Of a stretch of 45,425 bases of DNA, positions 37,292-45,425 are shown piece by piece. The translations under genes were made by a program, and so were the position numbers. A model generated the notes under the pieces. The model saw only the letters and a program-made list of their open reading frames with translations. It searched no databases and was not told where the DNA came from. How positions within the stretch are numbered: the first letter of the stretch is position 1; each line of letters opens with the position of its first letter. This stretch comes from Myxococcales bacterium (GTDB lineage: Bacteria; Myxococcota_A; UBA9042; GCA-2863065), in assembly GCA_018780435.1 (NCBI GenBank), contig JADMJS010000093.1, positions 1 through 45,425 on the forward strand, read 5' to 3'.

Positions 37292-39043
37292 GTGAGGTCG
37301 GACGTGCCTGTTCATCCTGACGTTCTGCGCACGGCGCTGCGTCGAGTGCCGCTGTTCTCCAAGCTCGATGATCGGTCCCTCGACGCTATCGGCGCCGTGA
37401 TGCGGCCGCGTCGTTACGAAGAAAACGCCGTCGTGTTTCGTGAGGGCGAGTCCGGCGATTCCTTGGTCCTCGTGGTCGCTGGGCGCCTGAACGTCTGCGT
37501 TGTCGCGGACGGCGTGCCGACCGACGTCGCGTCCGTTCTCGCGGGCGAGATCGTCGGCGAGATGGCGTGCATCGACCCGGGGCCTCGGGCCGCGACCGTC
37601 GTCGCAAGCGACGCCACACTCGTCCTCGAGCTCGACCGCGTGATGCTGCAGTCCCTCGTTCAACACGCCCCGGAGGTCGGTTCGGTGCTGCTGGGCAGCA
37701 TCTTGCGCCTGATCTCTCGGCGCGTCCGCGACACCACAGCGCGCATCGACGCCGAGCTCGTTCGCCGACGCGTGGTCGTCCCCGAGATCACCATTCCTCC
37801 CCCGGGAGATTCAGGCTCGATCCCCGGACGCATCGACCTTCGTGCCGTGGCGTGCCTCAAAGGCTTCACCAACGACGAGCTTCGATCCCTCGTCGAGGTG
37901 GCACCACCGCGTCGCATCCCAGCGAGCACGGTCCTCTGCCGCGAAGGGGAGCATGGTGACGCGTGCTTTATCATCGCCGCCGGCGAAGTCGAAGTCCGAC
38001 GCCGGGTCCTCGATAGCGAGCGGACCGTCGCGTTACTCACCGCAGGGACCCTCGTCGGGCAGCTCGCCTTGGTAGAGCCCACGCCGCGTTCCGCCACCCT
38101 CAAGCTCCGAACGGATGGCGTCATTCTTCGGCTCGAACGAAGCGCCTTCCACCAGCTCCTCTCGGCGACGAACCCCTTCGCCGTGAAGTTTCAGGAGCAG
38201 GTCGCGGTCGCGGGAGTTCGGCAACTCCGCAACGTCAATCGGCAATTCACTGCGCTCTTCGGCAGGCCGGTGAGCGAAGCACACGCGGGTCGTCCTGTCC
38301 GTGCCCATGGTCAACCGCTCCCCCCGGAGAGTGTGTTCGATGGGGCGCGTGTGCCCCGCCGTCCAAACGCGCCCATGCCCGCGCCCACCGCAGGCAGCGA
38401 CGTCGCCCCCGAGGTCCGAGATCGATTCCGCGAAGCGGCCCCTCGGGTCTTTTCGACGACCGCACCCTTCGACGTGCCGGAAAATCGGGCGAAGCCGCCG
38501 CCCGCCGAAGCGCCGATGGGGCGCCCTAACTCGGCGCTCTTCTCGGTCACGGGGGCCACCCGCCCACCTCCGCCGTCAGTGCACGCCACGTCATCCCCCC
38601 GGGATCCCTTTCCACCCAGCGTGAACGCCACTACGGGCAATCCGGCGCGCCCCGCGATGCGTCCCCCGCCGGGTGGTCAGACTGGCTTCGATCCAGGACC
38701 ACTCGCGTACTTGCCGCCTCGGCCAGCGGGAGCGGTGACGGGGCCCGTCGCCAGTCCCGCTGGCGCGGGTCGAGCGCCGACAGGCCCCGTGCATCCGACA
38801 GCTCCCCGGCCCGTGGCGACCGCACCGAGGGCGAGCTCCGCGCCGTACGTCCCGCCCCGCTCTCTGAATGCGCCGACGTCACCTCCGAGCGTCCCGGCCG
38901 GTGCTACGGCGGCGTCCGACGATCAAGCGATGGACGACATCATGAACTATCTGAAAGACGCCGTTGGAGACTGGAGCGCAGCCGCCGAGAACGCACGGGT
39001 CGTCGCTCCACCCAACCCGGGCGGCCCGAAGCGGCGCGACTGA
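37292..39043 (+). CDS. dual cyclic-nucleotide-binding-domain protein with Pro-rich tail
   Basis: A 583-aa protein with two CNB (Crp-like sensor) domains. Domain 1 (~15-140) has a complete phosphate-binding cassette, GEIVGEMACIDPGPRAA, with E90 and R99. Domain 2 (~180-305) reads LVGQLALVEPTPRSA: the ribose-contacting Glu is Gln (Q257) while R266 is kept, so ligand binding there may be altered. Residues ~320-583 are Pro/Ala-rich and probably disordered, ending in a short helical segment (DDQAMDDIMNYLKDAV). There is no helix-turn-helix, so it is not a Crp-type transcription factor; a scaffold or sensor role is more likely. The GTG at 37292 is the chosen start; GTG at 37304 is possible. It converges with the Exb operon, 46 bp apart. 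Confidence 0.82.
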   Translation: MRSDVPVHPDVLRTALRRVPLFSKLDDRSLDAIGAVMRPRRYEENAVVFREGESGDSLVLVVAGRLNVCVVADGVPTDVASVLAGEIVGEMACIDPGPRAATVVASDATLVLELDRVMLQSLVQHAPEVGSVLLGSILRLISRRVRDTTARIDAELVRRRVVVPEITIPPPGDSGSIPGRIDLRAVACLKGFTNDELRSLVEVAPPRRIPASTVLCREGEHGDACFIIAAGEVEVRRRVLDSERTVALLTAGTLVGQLALVEPTPRSATLKLRTDGVILRLERSAFHQLLSATNPFAVKFQEQVAVAGVRQLRNVNRQFTALFGRPVSEAHAGRPVRAHGQPLPPESVFDGARVPRRPNAPMPAPTAGSDVAPEVRDRFREAAPRVFSTTAPFDVPENRAKPPPAEAPMGRPNSALFSVTGATRPPPPSVHATSSPRDPFPPSVNATTGNPARPAMRPPPGGQTGFDPGPLAYLPPRPAGAVTGPVASPAGAGRAPTGPVHPTAPRPVATAPRASSAPYVPPRSLNAPTSPPSVPAGATAASDDQAMDDIMNYLKDAVGDWSAAAENARVVAPPNPGGPKRRD

Positions 39044-39089
39044 CCAACGGACTGTGTGAAGGGAGCGCGGCGTGCGGCGCCCCGATTGA

Positions 39090-39638
39090 CTACTTGAGGC
39101 TGTCTTTCGCGACGGCGCGAGTGACGAACATCAGCTTGGTGTAGCCGACTTCGGCCGCGGCTTCGACCGCGCGGCGGACGGCCTTGAAGGGGACGCCTTC
39201 ATGGGCCTGAATGATCGCCTTTCCGTCGAACTGCTCGTTCGGATGGGTGAGCTTGAACGTGGCCTTCTGCTCGGCCATCGCCTGCTCGAGCCCCTCAAGC
39301 TTGTACGTGGCGCCTGCCGAGATGACGCGCTGCGTCTTCTCAACTTCGGTCCCCTCGACGGTCATGGACTCGTTCGAGATACCGATGACCGGGGCCCGGA
39401 CGATGGACGCTTCCAGCGTGCCCGGCGGGATCACGATGTCGGTCTGTACGAAGAGCACCTCGCCGGACGCGGAGAAGTTCATGAGCAAGAAGATGACGAT
39501 GACGCTCATGAAGTCGACCATCGCCGTGAGGTTCAGCGACGCGTAAAGCGAACGCGACGCCTTCGCTTCGAGCTGGCGCTTGACTTGGCGGAGTGCCGCA
39601 CCGGAGCCGGCGCGGCGGCCGAGAGTCTTGACGGGCAT
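39090..39638 (-). CDS. ExbD/TolR-like proton-channel subunit (second copy in operon)
   Basis: A 182-aa biopolymer-transport protein of the ExbD/TolR family. A cytoplasmic Lys/Arg-rich N-terminus precedes one membrane helix with the proton-relay Asp (D42 in LTAMVDFMSVIVIFLLM), followed by a periplasmic domain (KAIIQAHEGVPFKAVRRAVE). These subunits use the proton-motive force with ExbB/TolQ pentamers. It is last in a four-gene minus-strand operon, 2 bp after the other ExbD-like gene. The target (TonB, Tol-Pal, or a gliding motor such as Agl) is not visible here. Confidence 0.88.
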   Translation of the reverse strand: MPVKTLGRRAGSGAALRQVKRQLEAKASRSLYASLNLTAMVDFMSVIVIFLLMNFSASGEVLFVQTDIVIPPGTLEASIVRAPVIGISNESMTVEGTEVEKTQRVISAGATYKLEGLEQAMAEQKATFKLTHPNEQFDGKAIIQAHEGVPFKAVRRAVEAAAEVGYTKLMFVTRAVAKDSLK

Positions 39639-39640
39639 GG

Positions 39641-40135
39641 TCAGCCTCCTCCCGGCGTCAGGATCGGGGTCTCAGTCGGCGCCTCGGCGAGCGAGACGTC
39701 CTTGAGGCCGCCCGAGACGACCGTATCCATGGCGATCGCGACGTCTTTGTAAGAGACGAGGTCGACGGCCGCGACGATCGCGAGAGTCGAAGCGGGGTAC
39801 TGCACCCGATACGCTTGAATACGCGACCGGAGCGCCGTGACGTCGTATTCGCCGTTCTTCTTGGGGACGCGGATGTCCGGGTCCTCGACCTTGTGCTTGA
39901 TGGTGTATCCGGTCGGATCGAGCCGCAGCGCGAACTTCGGGGGTTGCTCCGATGGATTGCGGTTGGCGCCTTGCGACGTCGACTGGTTGGTGTCGACCTT
40001 GGACAATTGAGTCCACACGGCGGTGATCAGAAGGAACGAGATTAGGCAGGAGAGCAGGTCGATGAACGGGACGAGGTTGATCTCGAAGTCGAGACCTCGT
40101 TTGCCTCCGCCGCCGGGAAGACTGACGCCTCCCAT
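39641..40135 (-). CDS. ExbD/TolR-like proton-channel subunit (first copy in operon)
   Basis: A 164-aa ExbD/TolR protein with the proton-relay Asp at D26 (INLVPFIDLLSCLISFLL), then a periplasmic domain with a disordered Gln/Asn/Ser stretch and the family segment STLAIVAAVDLVSYKDVAIAMD. It differs from its neighbour in spacer and C-terminus, so the two are not recent duplicates and may form a heteromeric pair. It follows the second ExbB-like gene by 3 bp. Confidence 0.88.
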   Translation of the reverse strand: MGGVSLPGGGGKRGLDFEINLVPFIDLLSCLISFLLITAVWTQLSKVDTNQSTSQGANRNPSEQPPKFALRLDPTGYTIKHKVEDPDIRVPKKNGEYDVTALRSRIQAYRVQYPASTLAIVAAVDLVSYKDVAIAMDTVVSGGLKDVSLAEAPTETPILTPGGG

Positions 40136-40138
40136 CGG

Positions 40139-40810
40139 TTAGCCCTCCGCCGAGCCCTTGGGGGCTTCGACCGTCAGGCCCAACTTGTCCCGGTTCAGAA
40201 TGACCAGGTTCACGATCATCACCGATGAGGCGTTGATCTCGTCGATGTAGCGCTGGGTACGACTCTGAAGGATCGCGTAGGCCAGGAGGCACGGGATGGC
40301 GACGATGAGTCCGAACGCCGTGCAGTTCATGGCTTCCGAGATACCGTCGGCGAGCAGGGTCGACTTGGTCGCTGCGTCCGCTTCGGAGACGGCGGAGAAC
40401 GACGAGATGAGGCCGACGATGGTGCCGAGGAGGCCCGTCAGCGTCGCCACGTTCGAGAGCATGGGGAGGAAGCCCGTGCGGCGCTCGAGCTCCGGGATCT
40501 CGGCCATCGAGGCCTCGTCCATCGCGGACTGAACGACCTCGTCTTCACGACGAACGTTCAGCAGGCCGGCCCGGATGATGCGTCCGAGCGGCGTGGGGTC
40601 CGCACTGGCGACCTGCACCGCCTTCGTAATGTTGCGCGACAAAATCAGCTTCTTCAGGATCGTCGTCAGCGCAGAGCTGCGGTTGATGACCTTGAAGAAC
40701 AGGGCGTATGTCCGCTCGAGCATCAGCACTAGAGCTGCGATGCCGAGGACAGCAATCGGCCACATGAAGTGGCCGCCCGCGTGGAAATGCTCCCTAAGGG
40801 TCTCTAGCAC
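40139..40810 (-). CDS. ExbB/TolQ/MotA-family proton-channel protein (second copy in operon)
   Basis: A 223-aa three-helix protein. TM1 is near WPIAVLGIAALVLMLERTYAL. TM2 is LSNVATLTGLLGTIVGLISS, with the conserved Thr and Gly residues lining the channel. TM3 follows in GISEAMNCTAFGLIVAIPCL. It assembles with ExbD/TolR dimers. It begins 19 bp after the upstream paralogue, and the two share near-identical TM2/TM3 segments, so they are tandem duplicates that have diverged in their cytoplasmic loops. Confidence 0.9.
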   Translation of the reverse strand: MLETLREHFHAGGHFMWPIAVLGIAALVLMLERTYALFFKVINRSSALTTILKKLILSRNITKAVQVASADPTPLGRIIRAGLLNVRREDEVVQSAMDEASMAEIPELERRTGFLPMLSNVATLTGLLGTIVGLISSFSAVSEADAATKSTLLADGISEAMNCTAFGLIVAIPCLLAYAILQSRTQRYIDEINASSVMIVNLVILNRDKLGLTVEAPKGSAEG

Positions 40811-40829
40811 GAGCGCTCTCCTAACCCGA

Positions 40830-41486
40830 TCAGCCTTCGGACTTGGTCTTGGCGTCGGTCCGGGGGACTTCGGCCTTGATGAGGAAATTGTAGAGTGCGA
40901 TCGACGCTTGGTGGACGTCGTCCGCGAGATGGTGCGCCCGAGAGGACAACACGGCGTACATGATCAGCGCCGGGATGGCGACGAGCAGTCCAAAGGCCGT
41001 GCAGTTCATCGCCTCGGAGATACCGTCAGCGAGTTTGGCGGACTTGGTGGCCGCGTCGGCGCGAGCCACGGCGGCGAAGGAGTGGATGAGGCCAACGATG
41101 GTGCCGAGGAGGCCCGTCAACGTGGCCACGTTCGATAGCATGGCGAGGTAGCCGGTGCGGGCTTCGAGGCGAGGGAGCTCCGTCAGAGCGGCCTCATCCA
41201 TGAGGAGCTGCGCGACCTTCGGGCTAGTCTCGTAACCTTCGAGGCCGGCACGAAGCACCTTCGAGACGGGGGAGCGGTTGCTGGCGAGCAGCTTCTGCGC
41301 GCGGTCGATCTGGCCAGCGCCAATCAGCTTCTGAAGGATCTTCAGTAGCTCTGCGCGGTCCGCGGCGGCCGTGAAGTACAGGGTGACCACGCGCTCGATC
41401 ACGAGCCCGAGGACCATCACCGACACGACGACGATCGGCCACATGAAGACGCCGCCAGCGCGAAAGTGTTCTGCCCAACTCTGCAT
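40830..41486 (-). CDS. ExbB/TolQ/MotA-family proton-channel protein (first copy in operon)
   Basis: A 218-aa paralogue of the next gene: TM1 in MWPIVVVSVMVLGLVIERVV, TM2 LSNVATLTGLLGTIVGLIHS, TM3 GISEAMNCTAFGLLVAIPAL. It is first in the four-gene unit (ExbB, ExbB, ExbD, ExbD), where myxobacterial gliding motors typically use one TolQ-like and two TolR-like proteins (AglR, AglQ, AglS). Two ExbB-like subunits could form mixed pentamers or two separate motors. The promoter should lie in the 388-bp gap upstream. Confidence 0.9.
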   Translation of the reverse strand: MQSWAEHFRAGGVFMWPIVVVSVMVLGLVIERVVTLYFTAAADRAELLKILQKLIGAGQIDRAQKLLASNRSPVSKVLRAGLEGYETSPKVAQLLMDEAALTELPRLEARTGYLAMLSNVATLTGLLGTIVGLIHSFAAVARADAATKSAKLADGISEAMNCTAFGLLVAIPALIMYAVLSSRAHHLADDVHQASIALYNFLIKAEVPRTDAKTKSEG

Positions 41487-41874
41487 CGTTGTCCTCGGCC
41501 TCGGGAGGCGTTCGGTGTCTCAAGGTGGCCCCATGTCGAGCGGCTCACCACCGTCTACGGAGCGCGACGGGGGTAGACCGGCCCCGTCGCAGGATGGAGT
41601 GTCACCAAGTCTTGAAGAGCCGTCAACTGGGCACGGGCTTTCGAGTCAGGCAATCCGCTTAGCTCGGGGCGAGAGGGCCCCTTGAGTCGGCTGTTTTCCT
41701 CCCGTGGCAGGGGTTCCCACGGCCGCACGAGAGCGGCGTCAGGTGTCTGCGATACGTCCTCTCGACCGGGTGGGTGCCCTCCGGGCGCTTCTCGACCCCT
41801 TCCTGGCTCCCGTACGACCTCGCTGAGACCGGCTCGGTCCGAAAACAGCGCACGCTTCGGCGCCGTCGCCGCCG
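41487..41874 (-). other. intergenic region upstream of the Exb/Tol operon
   Basis: This gap lies between the Usg-like stop and the first ExbB-like start, both on the minus strand. A minus-strand frame ending at 41555 crosses it, but codon choice is not GC3-biased like the neighbours and no good start is seen. No clear hairpin with a T-run or strong promoter motif was found. Confidence 0.4.
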
Positions 41875-42876
41875 TCAGCGAAGCAGGAGCTCTCCGACGC
41901 GCACCATGGCCTCTGCCGTGCGCCGGGCTTCGTCCACGACCGCGTGGATCGTGACGAGGCGACGTCCGTCGAGGCCGGGCAGCGAGGCGCTGGTCATGAC
42001 CGTGGCGCGAATCCCACCGTCTCCGAGGATGGACGCGGGGTCGATCGCGTCTTCGAGCTGCACGCCCGCATCTTCGAGGACGTCTTCGAGCTCGTCGTCG
42101 GGGATCGCCGTGTCGAGGGTCATGGCGATGGTCGTACCGCCGAACGCCGGCACGAGGAAGCTGGTCACGGTGACAGGGCACTTCGCCAGATCGGCGGCGC
42201 CCGACAGCGGGAGACGGCTCGGTAGGACGTTGAAGGCCAGTCGGCCGCCGAAGGTGACTTCGGGCAGGGACCGGTGGGCGAAGAGCGCCATCGTCTGTTC
42301 GTAAAGTTCGGTGAGCGCGTTCGGCCCGAGCTCCCCGGCCGGTTCGAGCACGGTCGCGGTGACGTGACGGCTTGCGAGCGCGCGAGCAAAGACACCGATG
42401 ACCGACACGGGCGCGCGGGGGACCAACACGGTGCCGCGGTGGGCGTTGAGCCGGTGTTCGAAGCGAGTGGCGTCGGCGGGATCGACGAGCGGGTGAACCA
42501 GTCCGGAGTCGGGGACGAGCGCCGGTCGAACGACCGACGCGCCAAGCCGCAGGTCGGCGTCGGAGCCGAGGTACGCTACTCGGATTCCTCGGAGGCGCTC
42601 CGGTGTACGCGGGCCGATCGTGAGCTCCCGCCCAGCGAAGTGGACGAAGTTCGTGCTTACCGACGGCGCGTCCGTGACGATCCCGCGGCTCAGGAGCTCC
42701 TCACCGAAGAGCCGAAGCTCACCGTCGAAGCCCTGGTCGTCGAGCACCTGCACGACTTCACGTCCGAGCGCCGAGTTCGCGTTCATCACCGCGACGATAC
42801 GAGCAGGCGGGGTGACCTCGGCGTTCGGGCCTCCCGGCGTCGAGAGGGGGAGGGGGGCGTCTTTGGAGTGTCCCAT
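41875..42876 (-). CDS. Usg-1-like homologue of aspartate-semialdehyde dehydrogenase
   Basis: A 333-aa protein with the layout of aspartate-semialdehyde dehydrogenase (ASADH). The N-terminal NAD(P)-type segment is IVAVMNANSALGREVVQVLDD followed by GELRLFGEELLSRG. The dimerisation/C-terminal domain has GGRLAFNVLPSRLPL, like the NVLP region of Usg-1 proteins. The catalytic NCST-type cysteine segment of ASADH is missing, and the matching region reads RAPVSVIGVFARAL, so dehydrogenase activity is unlikely. Usg-1 proteins are non-catalytic ASADH relatives of unclear function. No lysine/threonine-biosynthesis genes are near. It starts 65 bp after mlaD. Confidence 0.7.
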   Translation of the reverse strand: MGHSKDAPLPLSTPGGPNAEVTPPARIVAVMNANSALGREVVQVLDDQGFDGELRLFGEELLSRGIVTDAPSVSTNFVHFAGRELTIGPRTPERLRGIRVAYLGSDADLRLGASVVRPALVPDSGLVHPLVDPADATRFEHRLNAHRGTVLVPRAPVSVIGVFARALASRHVTATVLEPAGELGPNALTELYEQTMALFAHRSLPEVTFGGRLAFNVLPSRLPLSGAADLAKCPVTVTSFLVPAFGGTTIAMTLDTAIPDDELEDVLEDAGVQLEDAIDPASILGDGGIRATVMTSASLPGLDGRRLVTIHAVVDEARRTAEAMVRVGELLLR

Positions 42877-42941
42877 GGAGTACCTGTCGTTGTCCGTGCG
42901 CGAGCGAGCCGAGGCGCGCCTGCGCGCACCACGCCGTGCGC

Positions 42942-44600
42942 TCAGAGTGAGGGGGTGGGCGCGACCGTGAGGAGGGCCTTCAGGTCACCGTCCGTGAACC
43001 GGAGCCCGATGCCGAAGAACCAGTCGAAGTCGTCTGGTTCGAGAGTGTGGTCGACACCGGCCGTGACGGCGAAGTGTTCGAAGAAGGTGTAGCTCGCCAG
43101 AATGCGCATGCGGGGCGCCCCCTCGGCGTCGAAGTCGAAGAGGTCGACCGTGAACTTCAAGGCGTCGCTCAAGAACTCGAGATCGAGGCCGAGGCCGCCC
43201 GTGCTCTCCATGAGGCCGAAGCGTCCCGTGAGGAAGTACCAGCGCTTGGCGAACTGGAGGGAGATCTTGAGCTCGTCGGTCGTGGTCTCGACGACCTCGG
43301 TGGAGTCGGTGAGAGCACCTGAACCTTCCACTTGAGTACGCTTCACGACGGTGCTCGACTTCCCACCCGGGTCGTCGACGAGCTCGAGGAGGTAGTACTT
43401 GTCCTCTCGTGGCTGAAAGCGGAGGCGGACGTAGTTCTTGAAGGCGTCCGCTTCGACAAAGTAATTCGACTCAAGCTCGACCTTGGTCTCGAGCCGCGTC
43501 ACCTTCTTCACGAGGTCGCCCGCGTCAGTCACGACCTCGTCCACCTTCTCGACGAGCGACGTGGTCTTGTCGACCAGCGTCGAATCGTTGACGAGCCGCC
43601 CGAGTGAACCTTCGCCGTCGTCGATCTTGCTGACGATCGAACTGACGGTAGCGATGGTGCCTTCGAGCGTTTCGAGCGTGCGGGTGAACGATGCGAGCGC
43701 GCCTCGGACGCTGCCCAGGCTGGTCTCCACCTGCCCGCGGCTCCCGCTGATGAGCTGTCGAACGTCCCGCGTGACGACCTCCACGTTGTCGAGGATTCGC
43801 CCAGCCGAGTCGCTGGCGTCCGCGGAGAGCTTGGCCGCGTTGTCGGAGAAGCGCTCGACGTTCTCGATGATTCGACCGACCTGATCACCTCGGCCGAGGA
43901 CCGACTTCTCGAGGAACTGCCGGGTGTCCGCGGCGAAGGCTCGGATCTCCTTCACCGCAGCGGCGACGTCGCTCGAGGCCTGCTCGACGTTCTCCGCCAC
44001 CCTCGAGAGGCGCTGCCCACCTTCTTTGGTCCCGACCACTTCACGCACTGACCCCGTCACGGCCTGCACGTCGCCTGCGATGGCGTCGAGCTTCACGAAG
44101 ATGGTGTCGAGCCGGGCGATGAGGTTACCCGACTTCTCGAACTCCTTCATGATCGCTTGGAGCCCGGTGGCCGAGATCGCCGTGGGGATGGTGTCTCCTC
44201 CTCGGAGCGGCTCACCGCGCATGCCCACGGTGAGCTCCAGATATTGATCGCCGAGGAGCGAACTCGCCTTCTTTCGGATGACGGCGCCGTCGACCACGCT
44301 GCCGGCGGCGTCCTTCACCCCTCCGAAGAGCACGAGGTCATTGCTGACCGCGAGGTCCACCCGCGCAAGCTCCGGACGGCTCGGATCGATCTTGACCTCC
44401 GTCACTTCGCCCACCGGCACGCCAGCGATGGTGATGCGAGTTCCTGGACCCAGCCCGCTGCCGTCGTCGAGGTAGGCGTGGACCACGTAGGTGTCTTCGG
44501 TCGAGAAGCGCTTTCGGGACACCGAGTAGGTCGCCACGAACGCGATGGCGCCGAGGATGAGCACGATCCCGACGAGCAAGGCGGCGCGCGCGTTACGCAC
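42942..44600 (-). CDS. mlaD: MlaD-family MCE protein with C-terminal beta-rich domain
   Basis: A 552-aa MCE protein. It has one N-terminal membrane helix (ALLVGIVLILGAIAFVATYS), an MCE domain (~28-130; YLDDGSGLGPGTRITIAG, VPVGEVTEVKID, SSLLGDQYLELT), a long amphipathic helical region (~140-370) and a C-terminal ~170 residues rich in alternating beta strands (KRWYFLTGRFGLMES, GLGLDLEFLSDALKF, WFFGIGLRF). E. coli MlaD is only ~180 aa. MCE proteins form hexameric lipid tunnels fed by MlaFE. The GTG at 44600 overlaps the mlaF stop by 8 bp; a longer frame to 44720 only adds mlaF-antiphase residues. The extra domain may reach or insert in the outer membrane (inference). Confidence 0.88.
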   Translation of the reverse strand: MRNARAALLVGIVLILGAIAFVATYSVSRKRFSTEDTYVVHAYLDDGSGLGPGTRITIAGVPVGEVTEVKIDPSRPELARVDLAVSNDLVLFGGVKDAAGSVVDGAVIRKKASSLLGDQYLELTVGMRGEPLRGGDTIPTAISATGLQAIMKEFEKSGNLIARLDTIFVKLDAIAGDVQAVTGSVREVVGTKEGGQRLSRVAENVEQASSDVAAAVKEIRAFAADTRQFLEKSVLGRGDQVGRIIENVERFSDNAAKLSADASDSAGRILDNVEVVTRDVRQLISGSRGQVETSLGSVRGALASFTRTLETLEGTIATVSSIVSKIDDGEGSLGRLVNDSTLVDKTTSLVEKVDEVVTDAGDLVKKVTRLETKVELESNYFVEADAFKNYVRLRFQPREDKYYLLELVDDPGGKSSTVVKRTQVEGSGALTDSTEVVETTTDELKISLQFAKRWYFLTGRFGLMESTGGLGLDLEFLSDALKFTVDLFDFDAEGAPRMRILASYTFFEHFAVTAGVDHTLEPDDFDWFFGIGLRFTDGDLKALLTVAPTPSL

Positions 44601-45425
44601 GGGGCGCCTCCACGGGCCGGTGGGGCCGGGCGGCGTCCGCGGAATGGCGCCGCTCGTCATCGCGCTCGCGTTGAGCACGAAGCTCCTCGAAGCGGACGCC
44701 CGACGCGGCGATGAACGCATCGACCTCCGGGACGCCGGCGGCCACCACCTCGGCCGGCGTACCGGTGACGATGACCTGGCCGCGAGCCAGCATCGCGATT
44801 TGATGAGCGAGGCGGAAGGTCGACGCCATGTCGTGGCTGATGATGATGGAGGTCACGCCAAGCCGATGTTGCGTATCTGCGATCATCTCGTCGACTTGTT
44901 TCGTCAGGACCGGATCGAGCCCGGTCGTCGGTTCATCATAGATTAGGAAGCTCGGGTTCATCGCCAGTGCGCGGGCCAGAGCGACGCGTTTCCTCATGCC
45001 ACCCGAGAGGTCTGCCGGCCACTTCTTCTCCGTCCCGGCGAGTCCGAGTACGTCGAGCTTCTCTGCGACTTCCTTTTGGATCTCCTTGCGTGACAGCGTC
45101 GTGTGCTCGACGAGCGGGAAGGCGACGTTTTCGCCAACGCTCATCGAGTCGAAGAGCGCCGCGTGCTGAAAGAGCATCCCGAACTTGCGTCGAACTTGGG
45201 TGAGCTCACGGTCGCTCATCTTCGCGATGTCGATGCCGTCGATGCGAATCGCGCCCTGGTCGGGTTTCAGCAGCCCGATGATGTGCTTGACGAGGACGCT
45301 CTTCCCGGAGCCCGACCCCCCAATGATGGTGGTGATTTGGCCCCGTGGGATCGTGAAGGTCACGCCGCGCAGCACCGCGTTGTCGCCGAAGCGCTTGTGG
45401 ATGTCTTCGACTTCGATGGCGACGT
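44593..45425 (-). CDS. mlaF: MlaF-family ABC transporter ATPase (5' end beyond the window)
   Basis: Partial ATPase that runs off the right edge; 277 codons are visible from 45425. It powers phospholipid transport by the Mla/MCE system with a permease (MlaE) not seen here. Motifs: Walker A GGSGSGKS, Q-loop MLFQHAALFDSMSV, signature DLSGGMRKRVALARAL, Walker B FLIYDEPTTGLD and H-loop IIISHD. The reading frame is open upstream of GTG 45375 with family-like residues (EDIHKRFGDNAVLRG), so that codon is internal. A charged, Arg-rich C-terminal tail follows the family core. Its stop overlaps mlaD. Confidence 0.93.
   Translation of the reverse strand, partial: VAIEVEDIHKRFGDNAVLRGVTFTIPRGQITTIIGGSGSGKSVLVKHIIGLLKPDQGAIRIDGIDIAKMSDRELTQVRRKFGMLFQHAALFDSMSVGENVAFPLVEHTTLSRKEIQKEVAEKLDVLGLAGTEKKWPADLSGGMRKRVALARALAMNPSFLIYDEPTTGLDPVLTKQVDEMIADTQHRLGVTSIIISHDMASTFRLAHQIAMLARGQVIVTGTPAEVVAAGVPEVDAFIAASGVRFEELRAQRERDDERRHSADAARPHRPVEAPRA

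Noticed and set aside
41555..42181. 208-codon minus-strand frame crossing the gap upstream of the Exb operon
   Set aside because: Its first half is antiphase to the Usg-like gene and Arg-rich. The second half has plausible residues but weak third-position GC bias and no good start.
44601..44720. Longer mlaD start at 44720
   Set aside because: The extension overlaps the mlaF coding region in another frame; GTG 44600 lies directly before the membrane helix.

Overview
This window looks like chromosome from a high-GC, predatory- or social-type member of the Myxococcota (deltaproteobacterial lineage). The evidence is indirect: third-position GC is high throughout, and there are very large cysteine-rich proteins built from CDDGDPCT-type modules, a lipoprotein with glycine-rich and collagen-like stretches, and a long MlaD-type protein. 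I see no rRNA, tRNA, CRISPR array, insertion sequence or phage gene. No species can be named from the sequence alone.

Layout. (1) 1-9.1 kb, all on the minus strand: a Gly-rich lipoprotein translationally coupled to a metallo-beta-lactamase-fold protein without zinc ligands; a phytoene-dehydrogenase-like FAD oxidoreductase; ssb; recA with a palindromic element upstream; and two tandem paralogous ATP-grasp enzymes. (2) 9.6-27.1 kb, plus strand: a type VI secretion system in the order tssJ-K-L-M-A-B-C-hcp(D)-E-F-G-H. All structural components are present except the spike (VgrG/TssI and PAAR). (3) 27.2-37.1 kb, plus strand: a giant (~2,890 aa) cysteine-rich, probably surface-anchored protein, coupled by a 4-bp overlap to a GspF/PilC-like membrane protein carrying an N-terminal zinc ribbon. 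(4) 37.3-39.0 kb: a protein with two cyclic-nucleotide-binding domains and a long Pro-rich tail. (5) 39.1-41.5 kb, minus strand: a proton-channel operon with two ExbB/TolQ-like and two ExbD/TolR-like genes. (6) 41.9-45.4 kb, minus strand: a Usg-like homologue of aspartate-semialdehyde dehydrogenase, then an Mla lipid-transport pair (mlaD, and mlaF running off the right edge).

How the parts work together. TssJ/L/M form the envelope-spanning complex, TssK/E/F/G/A the baseplate and cap, TssB/C the contractile sheath, Hcp the tube, and TssH (ClpV) recycles the sheath. Overlapping start/stop codons tie J-K-L-M and E-F-G-H into translational blocks. Two stable hairpins directly after hcp would let hcp accumulate above its downstream neighbours.

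Most unusual features. TssG carries a 131-residue Gly-rich insertion inside an otherwise canonical protein. ClpV's second ATPase domain has a swapped Walker B (ED instead of DE), no evident arginine finger and an Asp/Thr/Gly repeat insertion. The giant protein contains 24 consecutive CC-type cysteine modules. A spikeless T6SS locus with an altered baseplate and unfoldase, next to a giant Cys-rich surface protein and an orphan GspF-like platform protein, is the best candidate here for an undescribed variant system. The functional link between the T6SS and the giant protein is inferred from position only.
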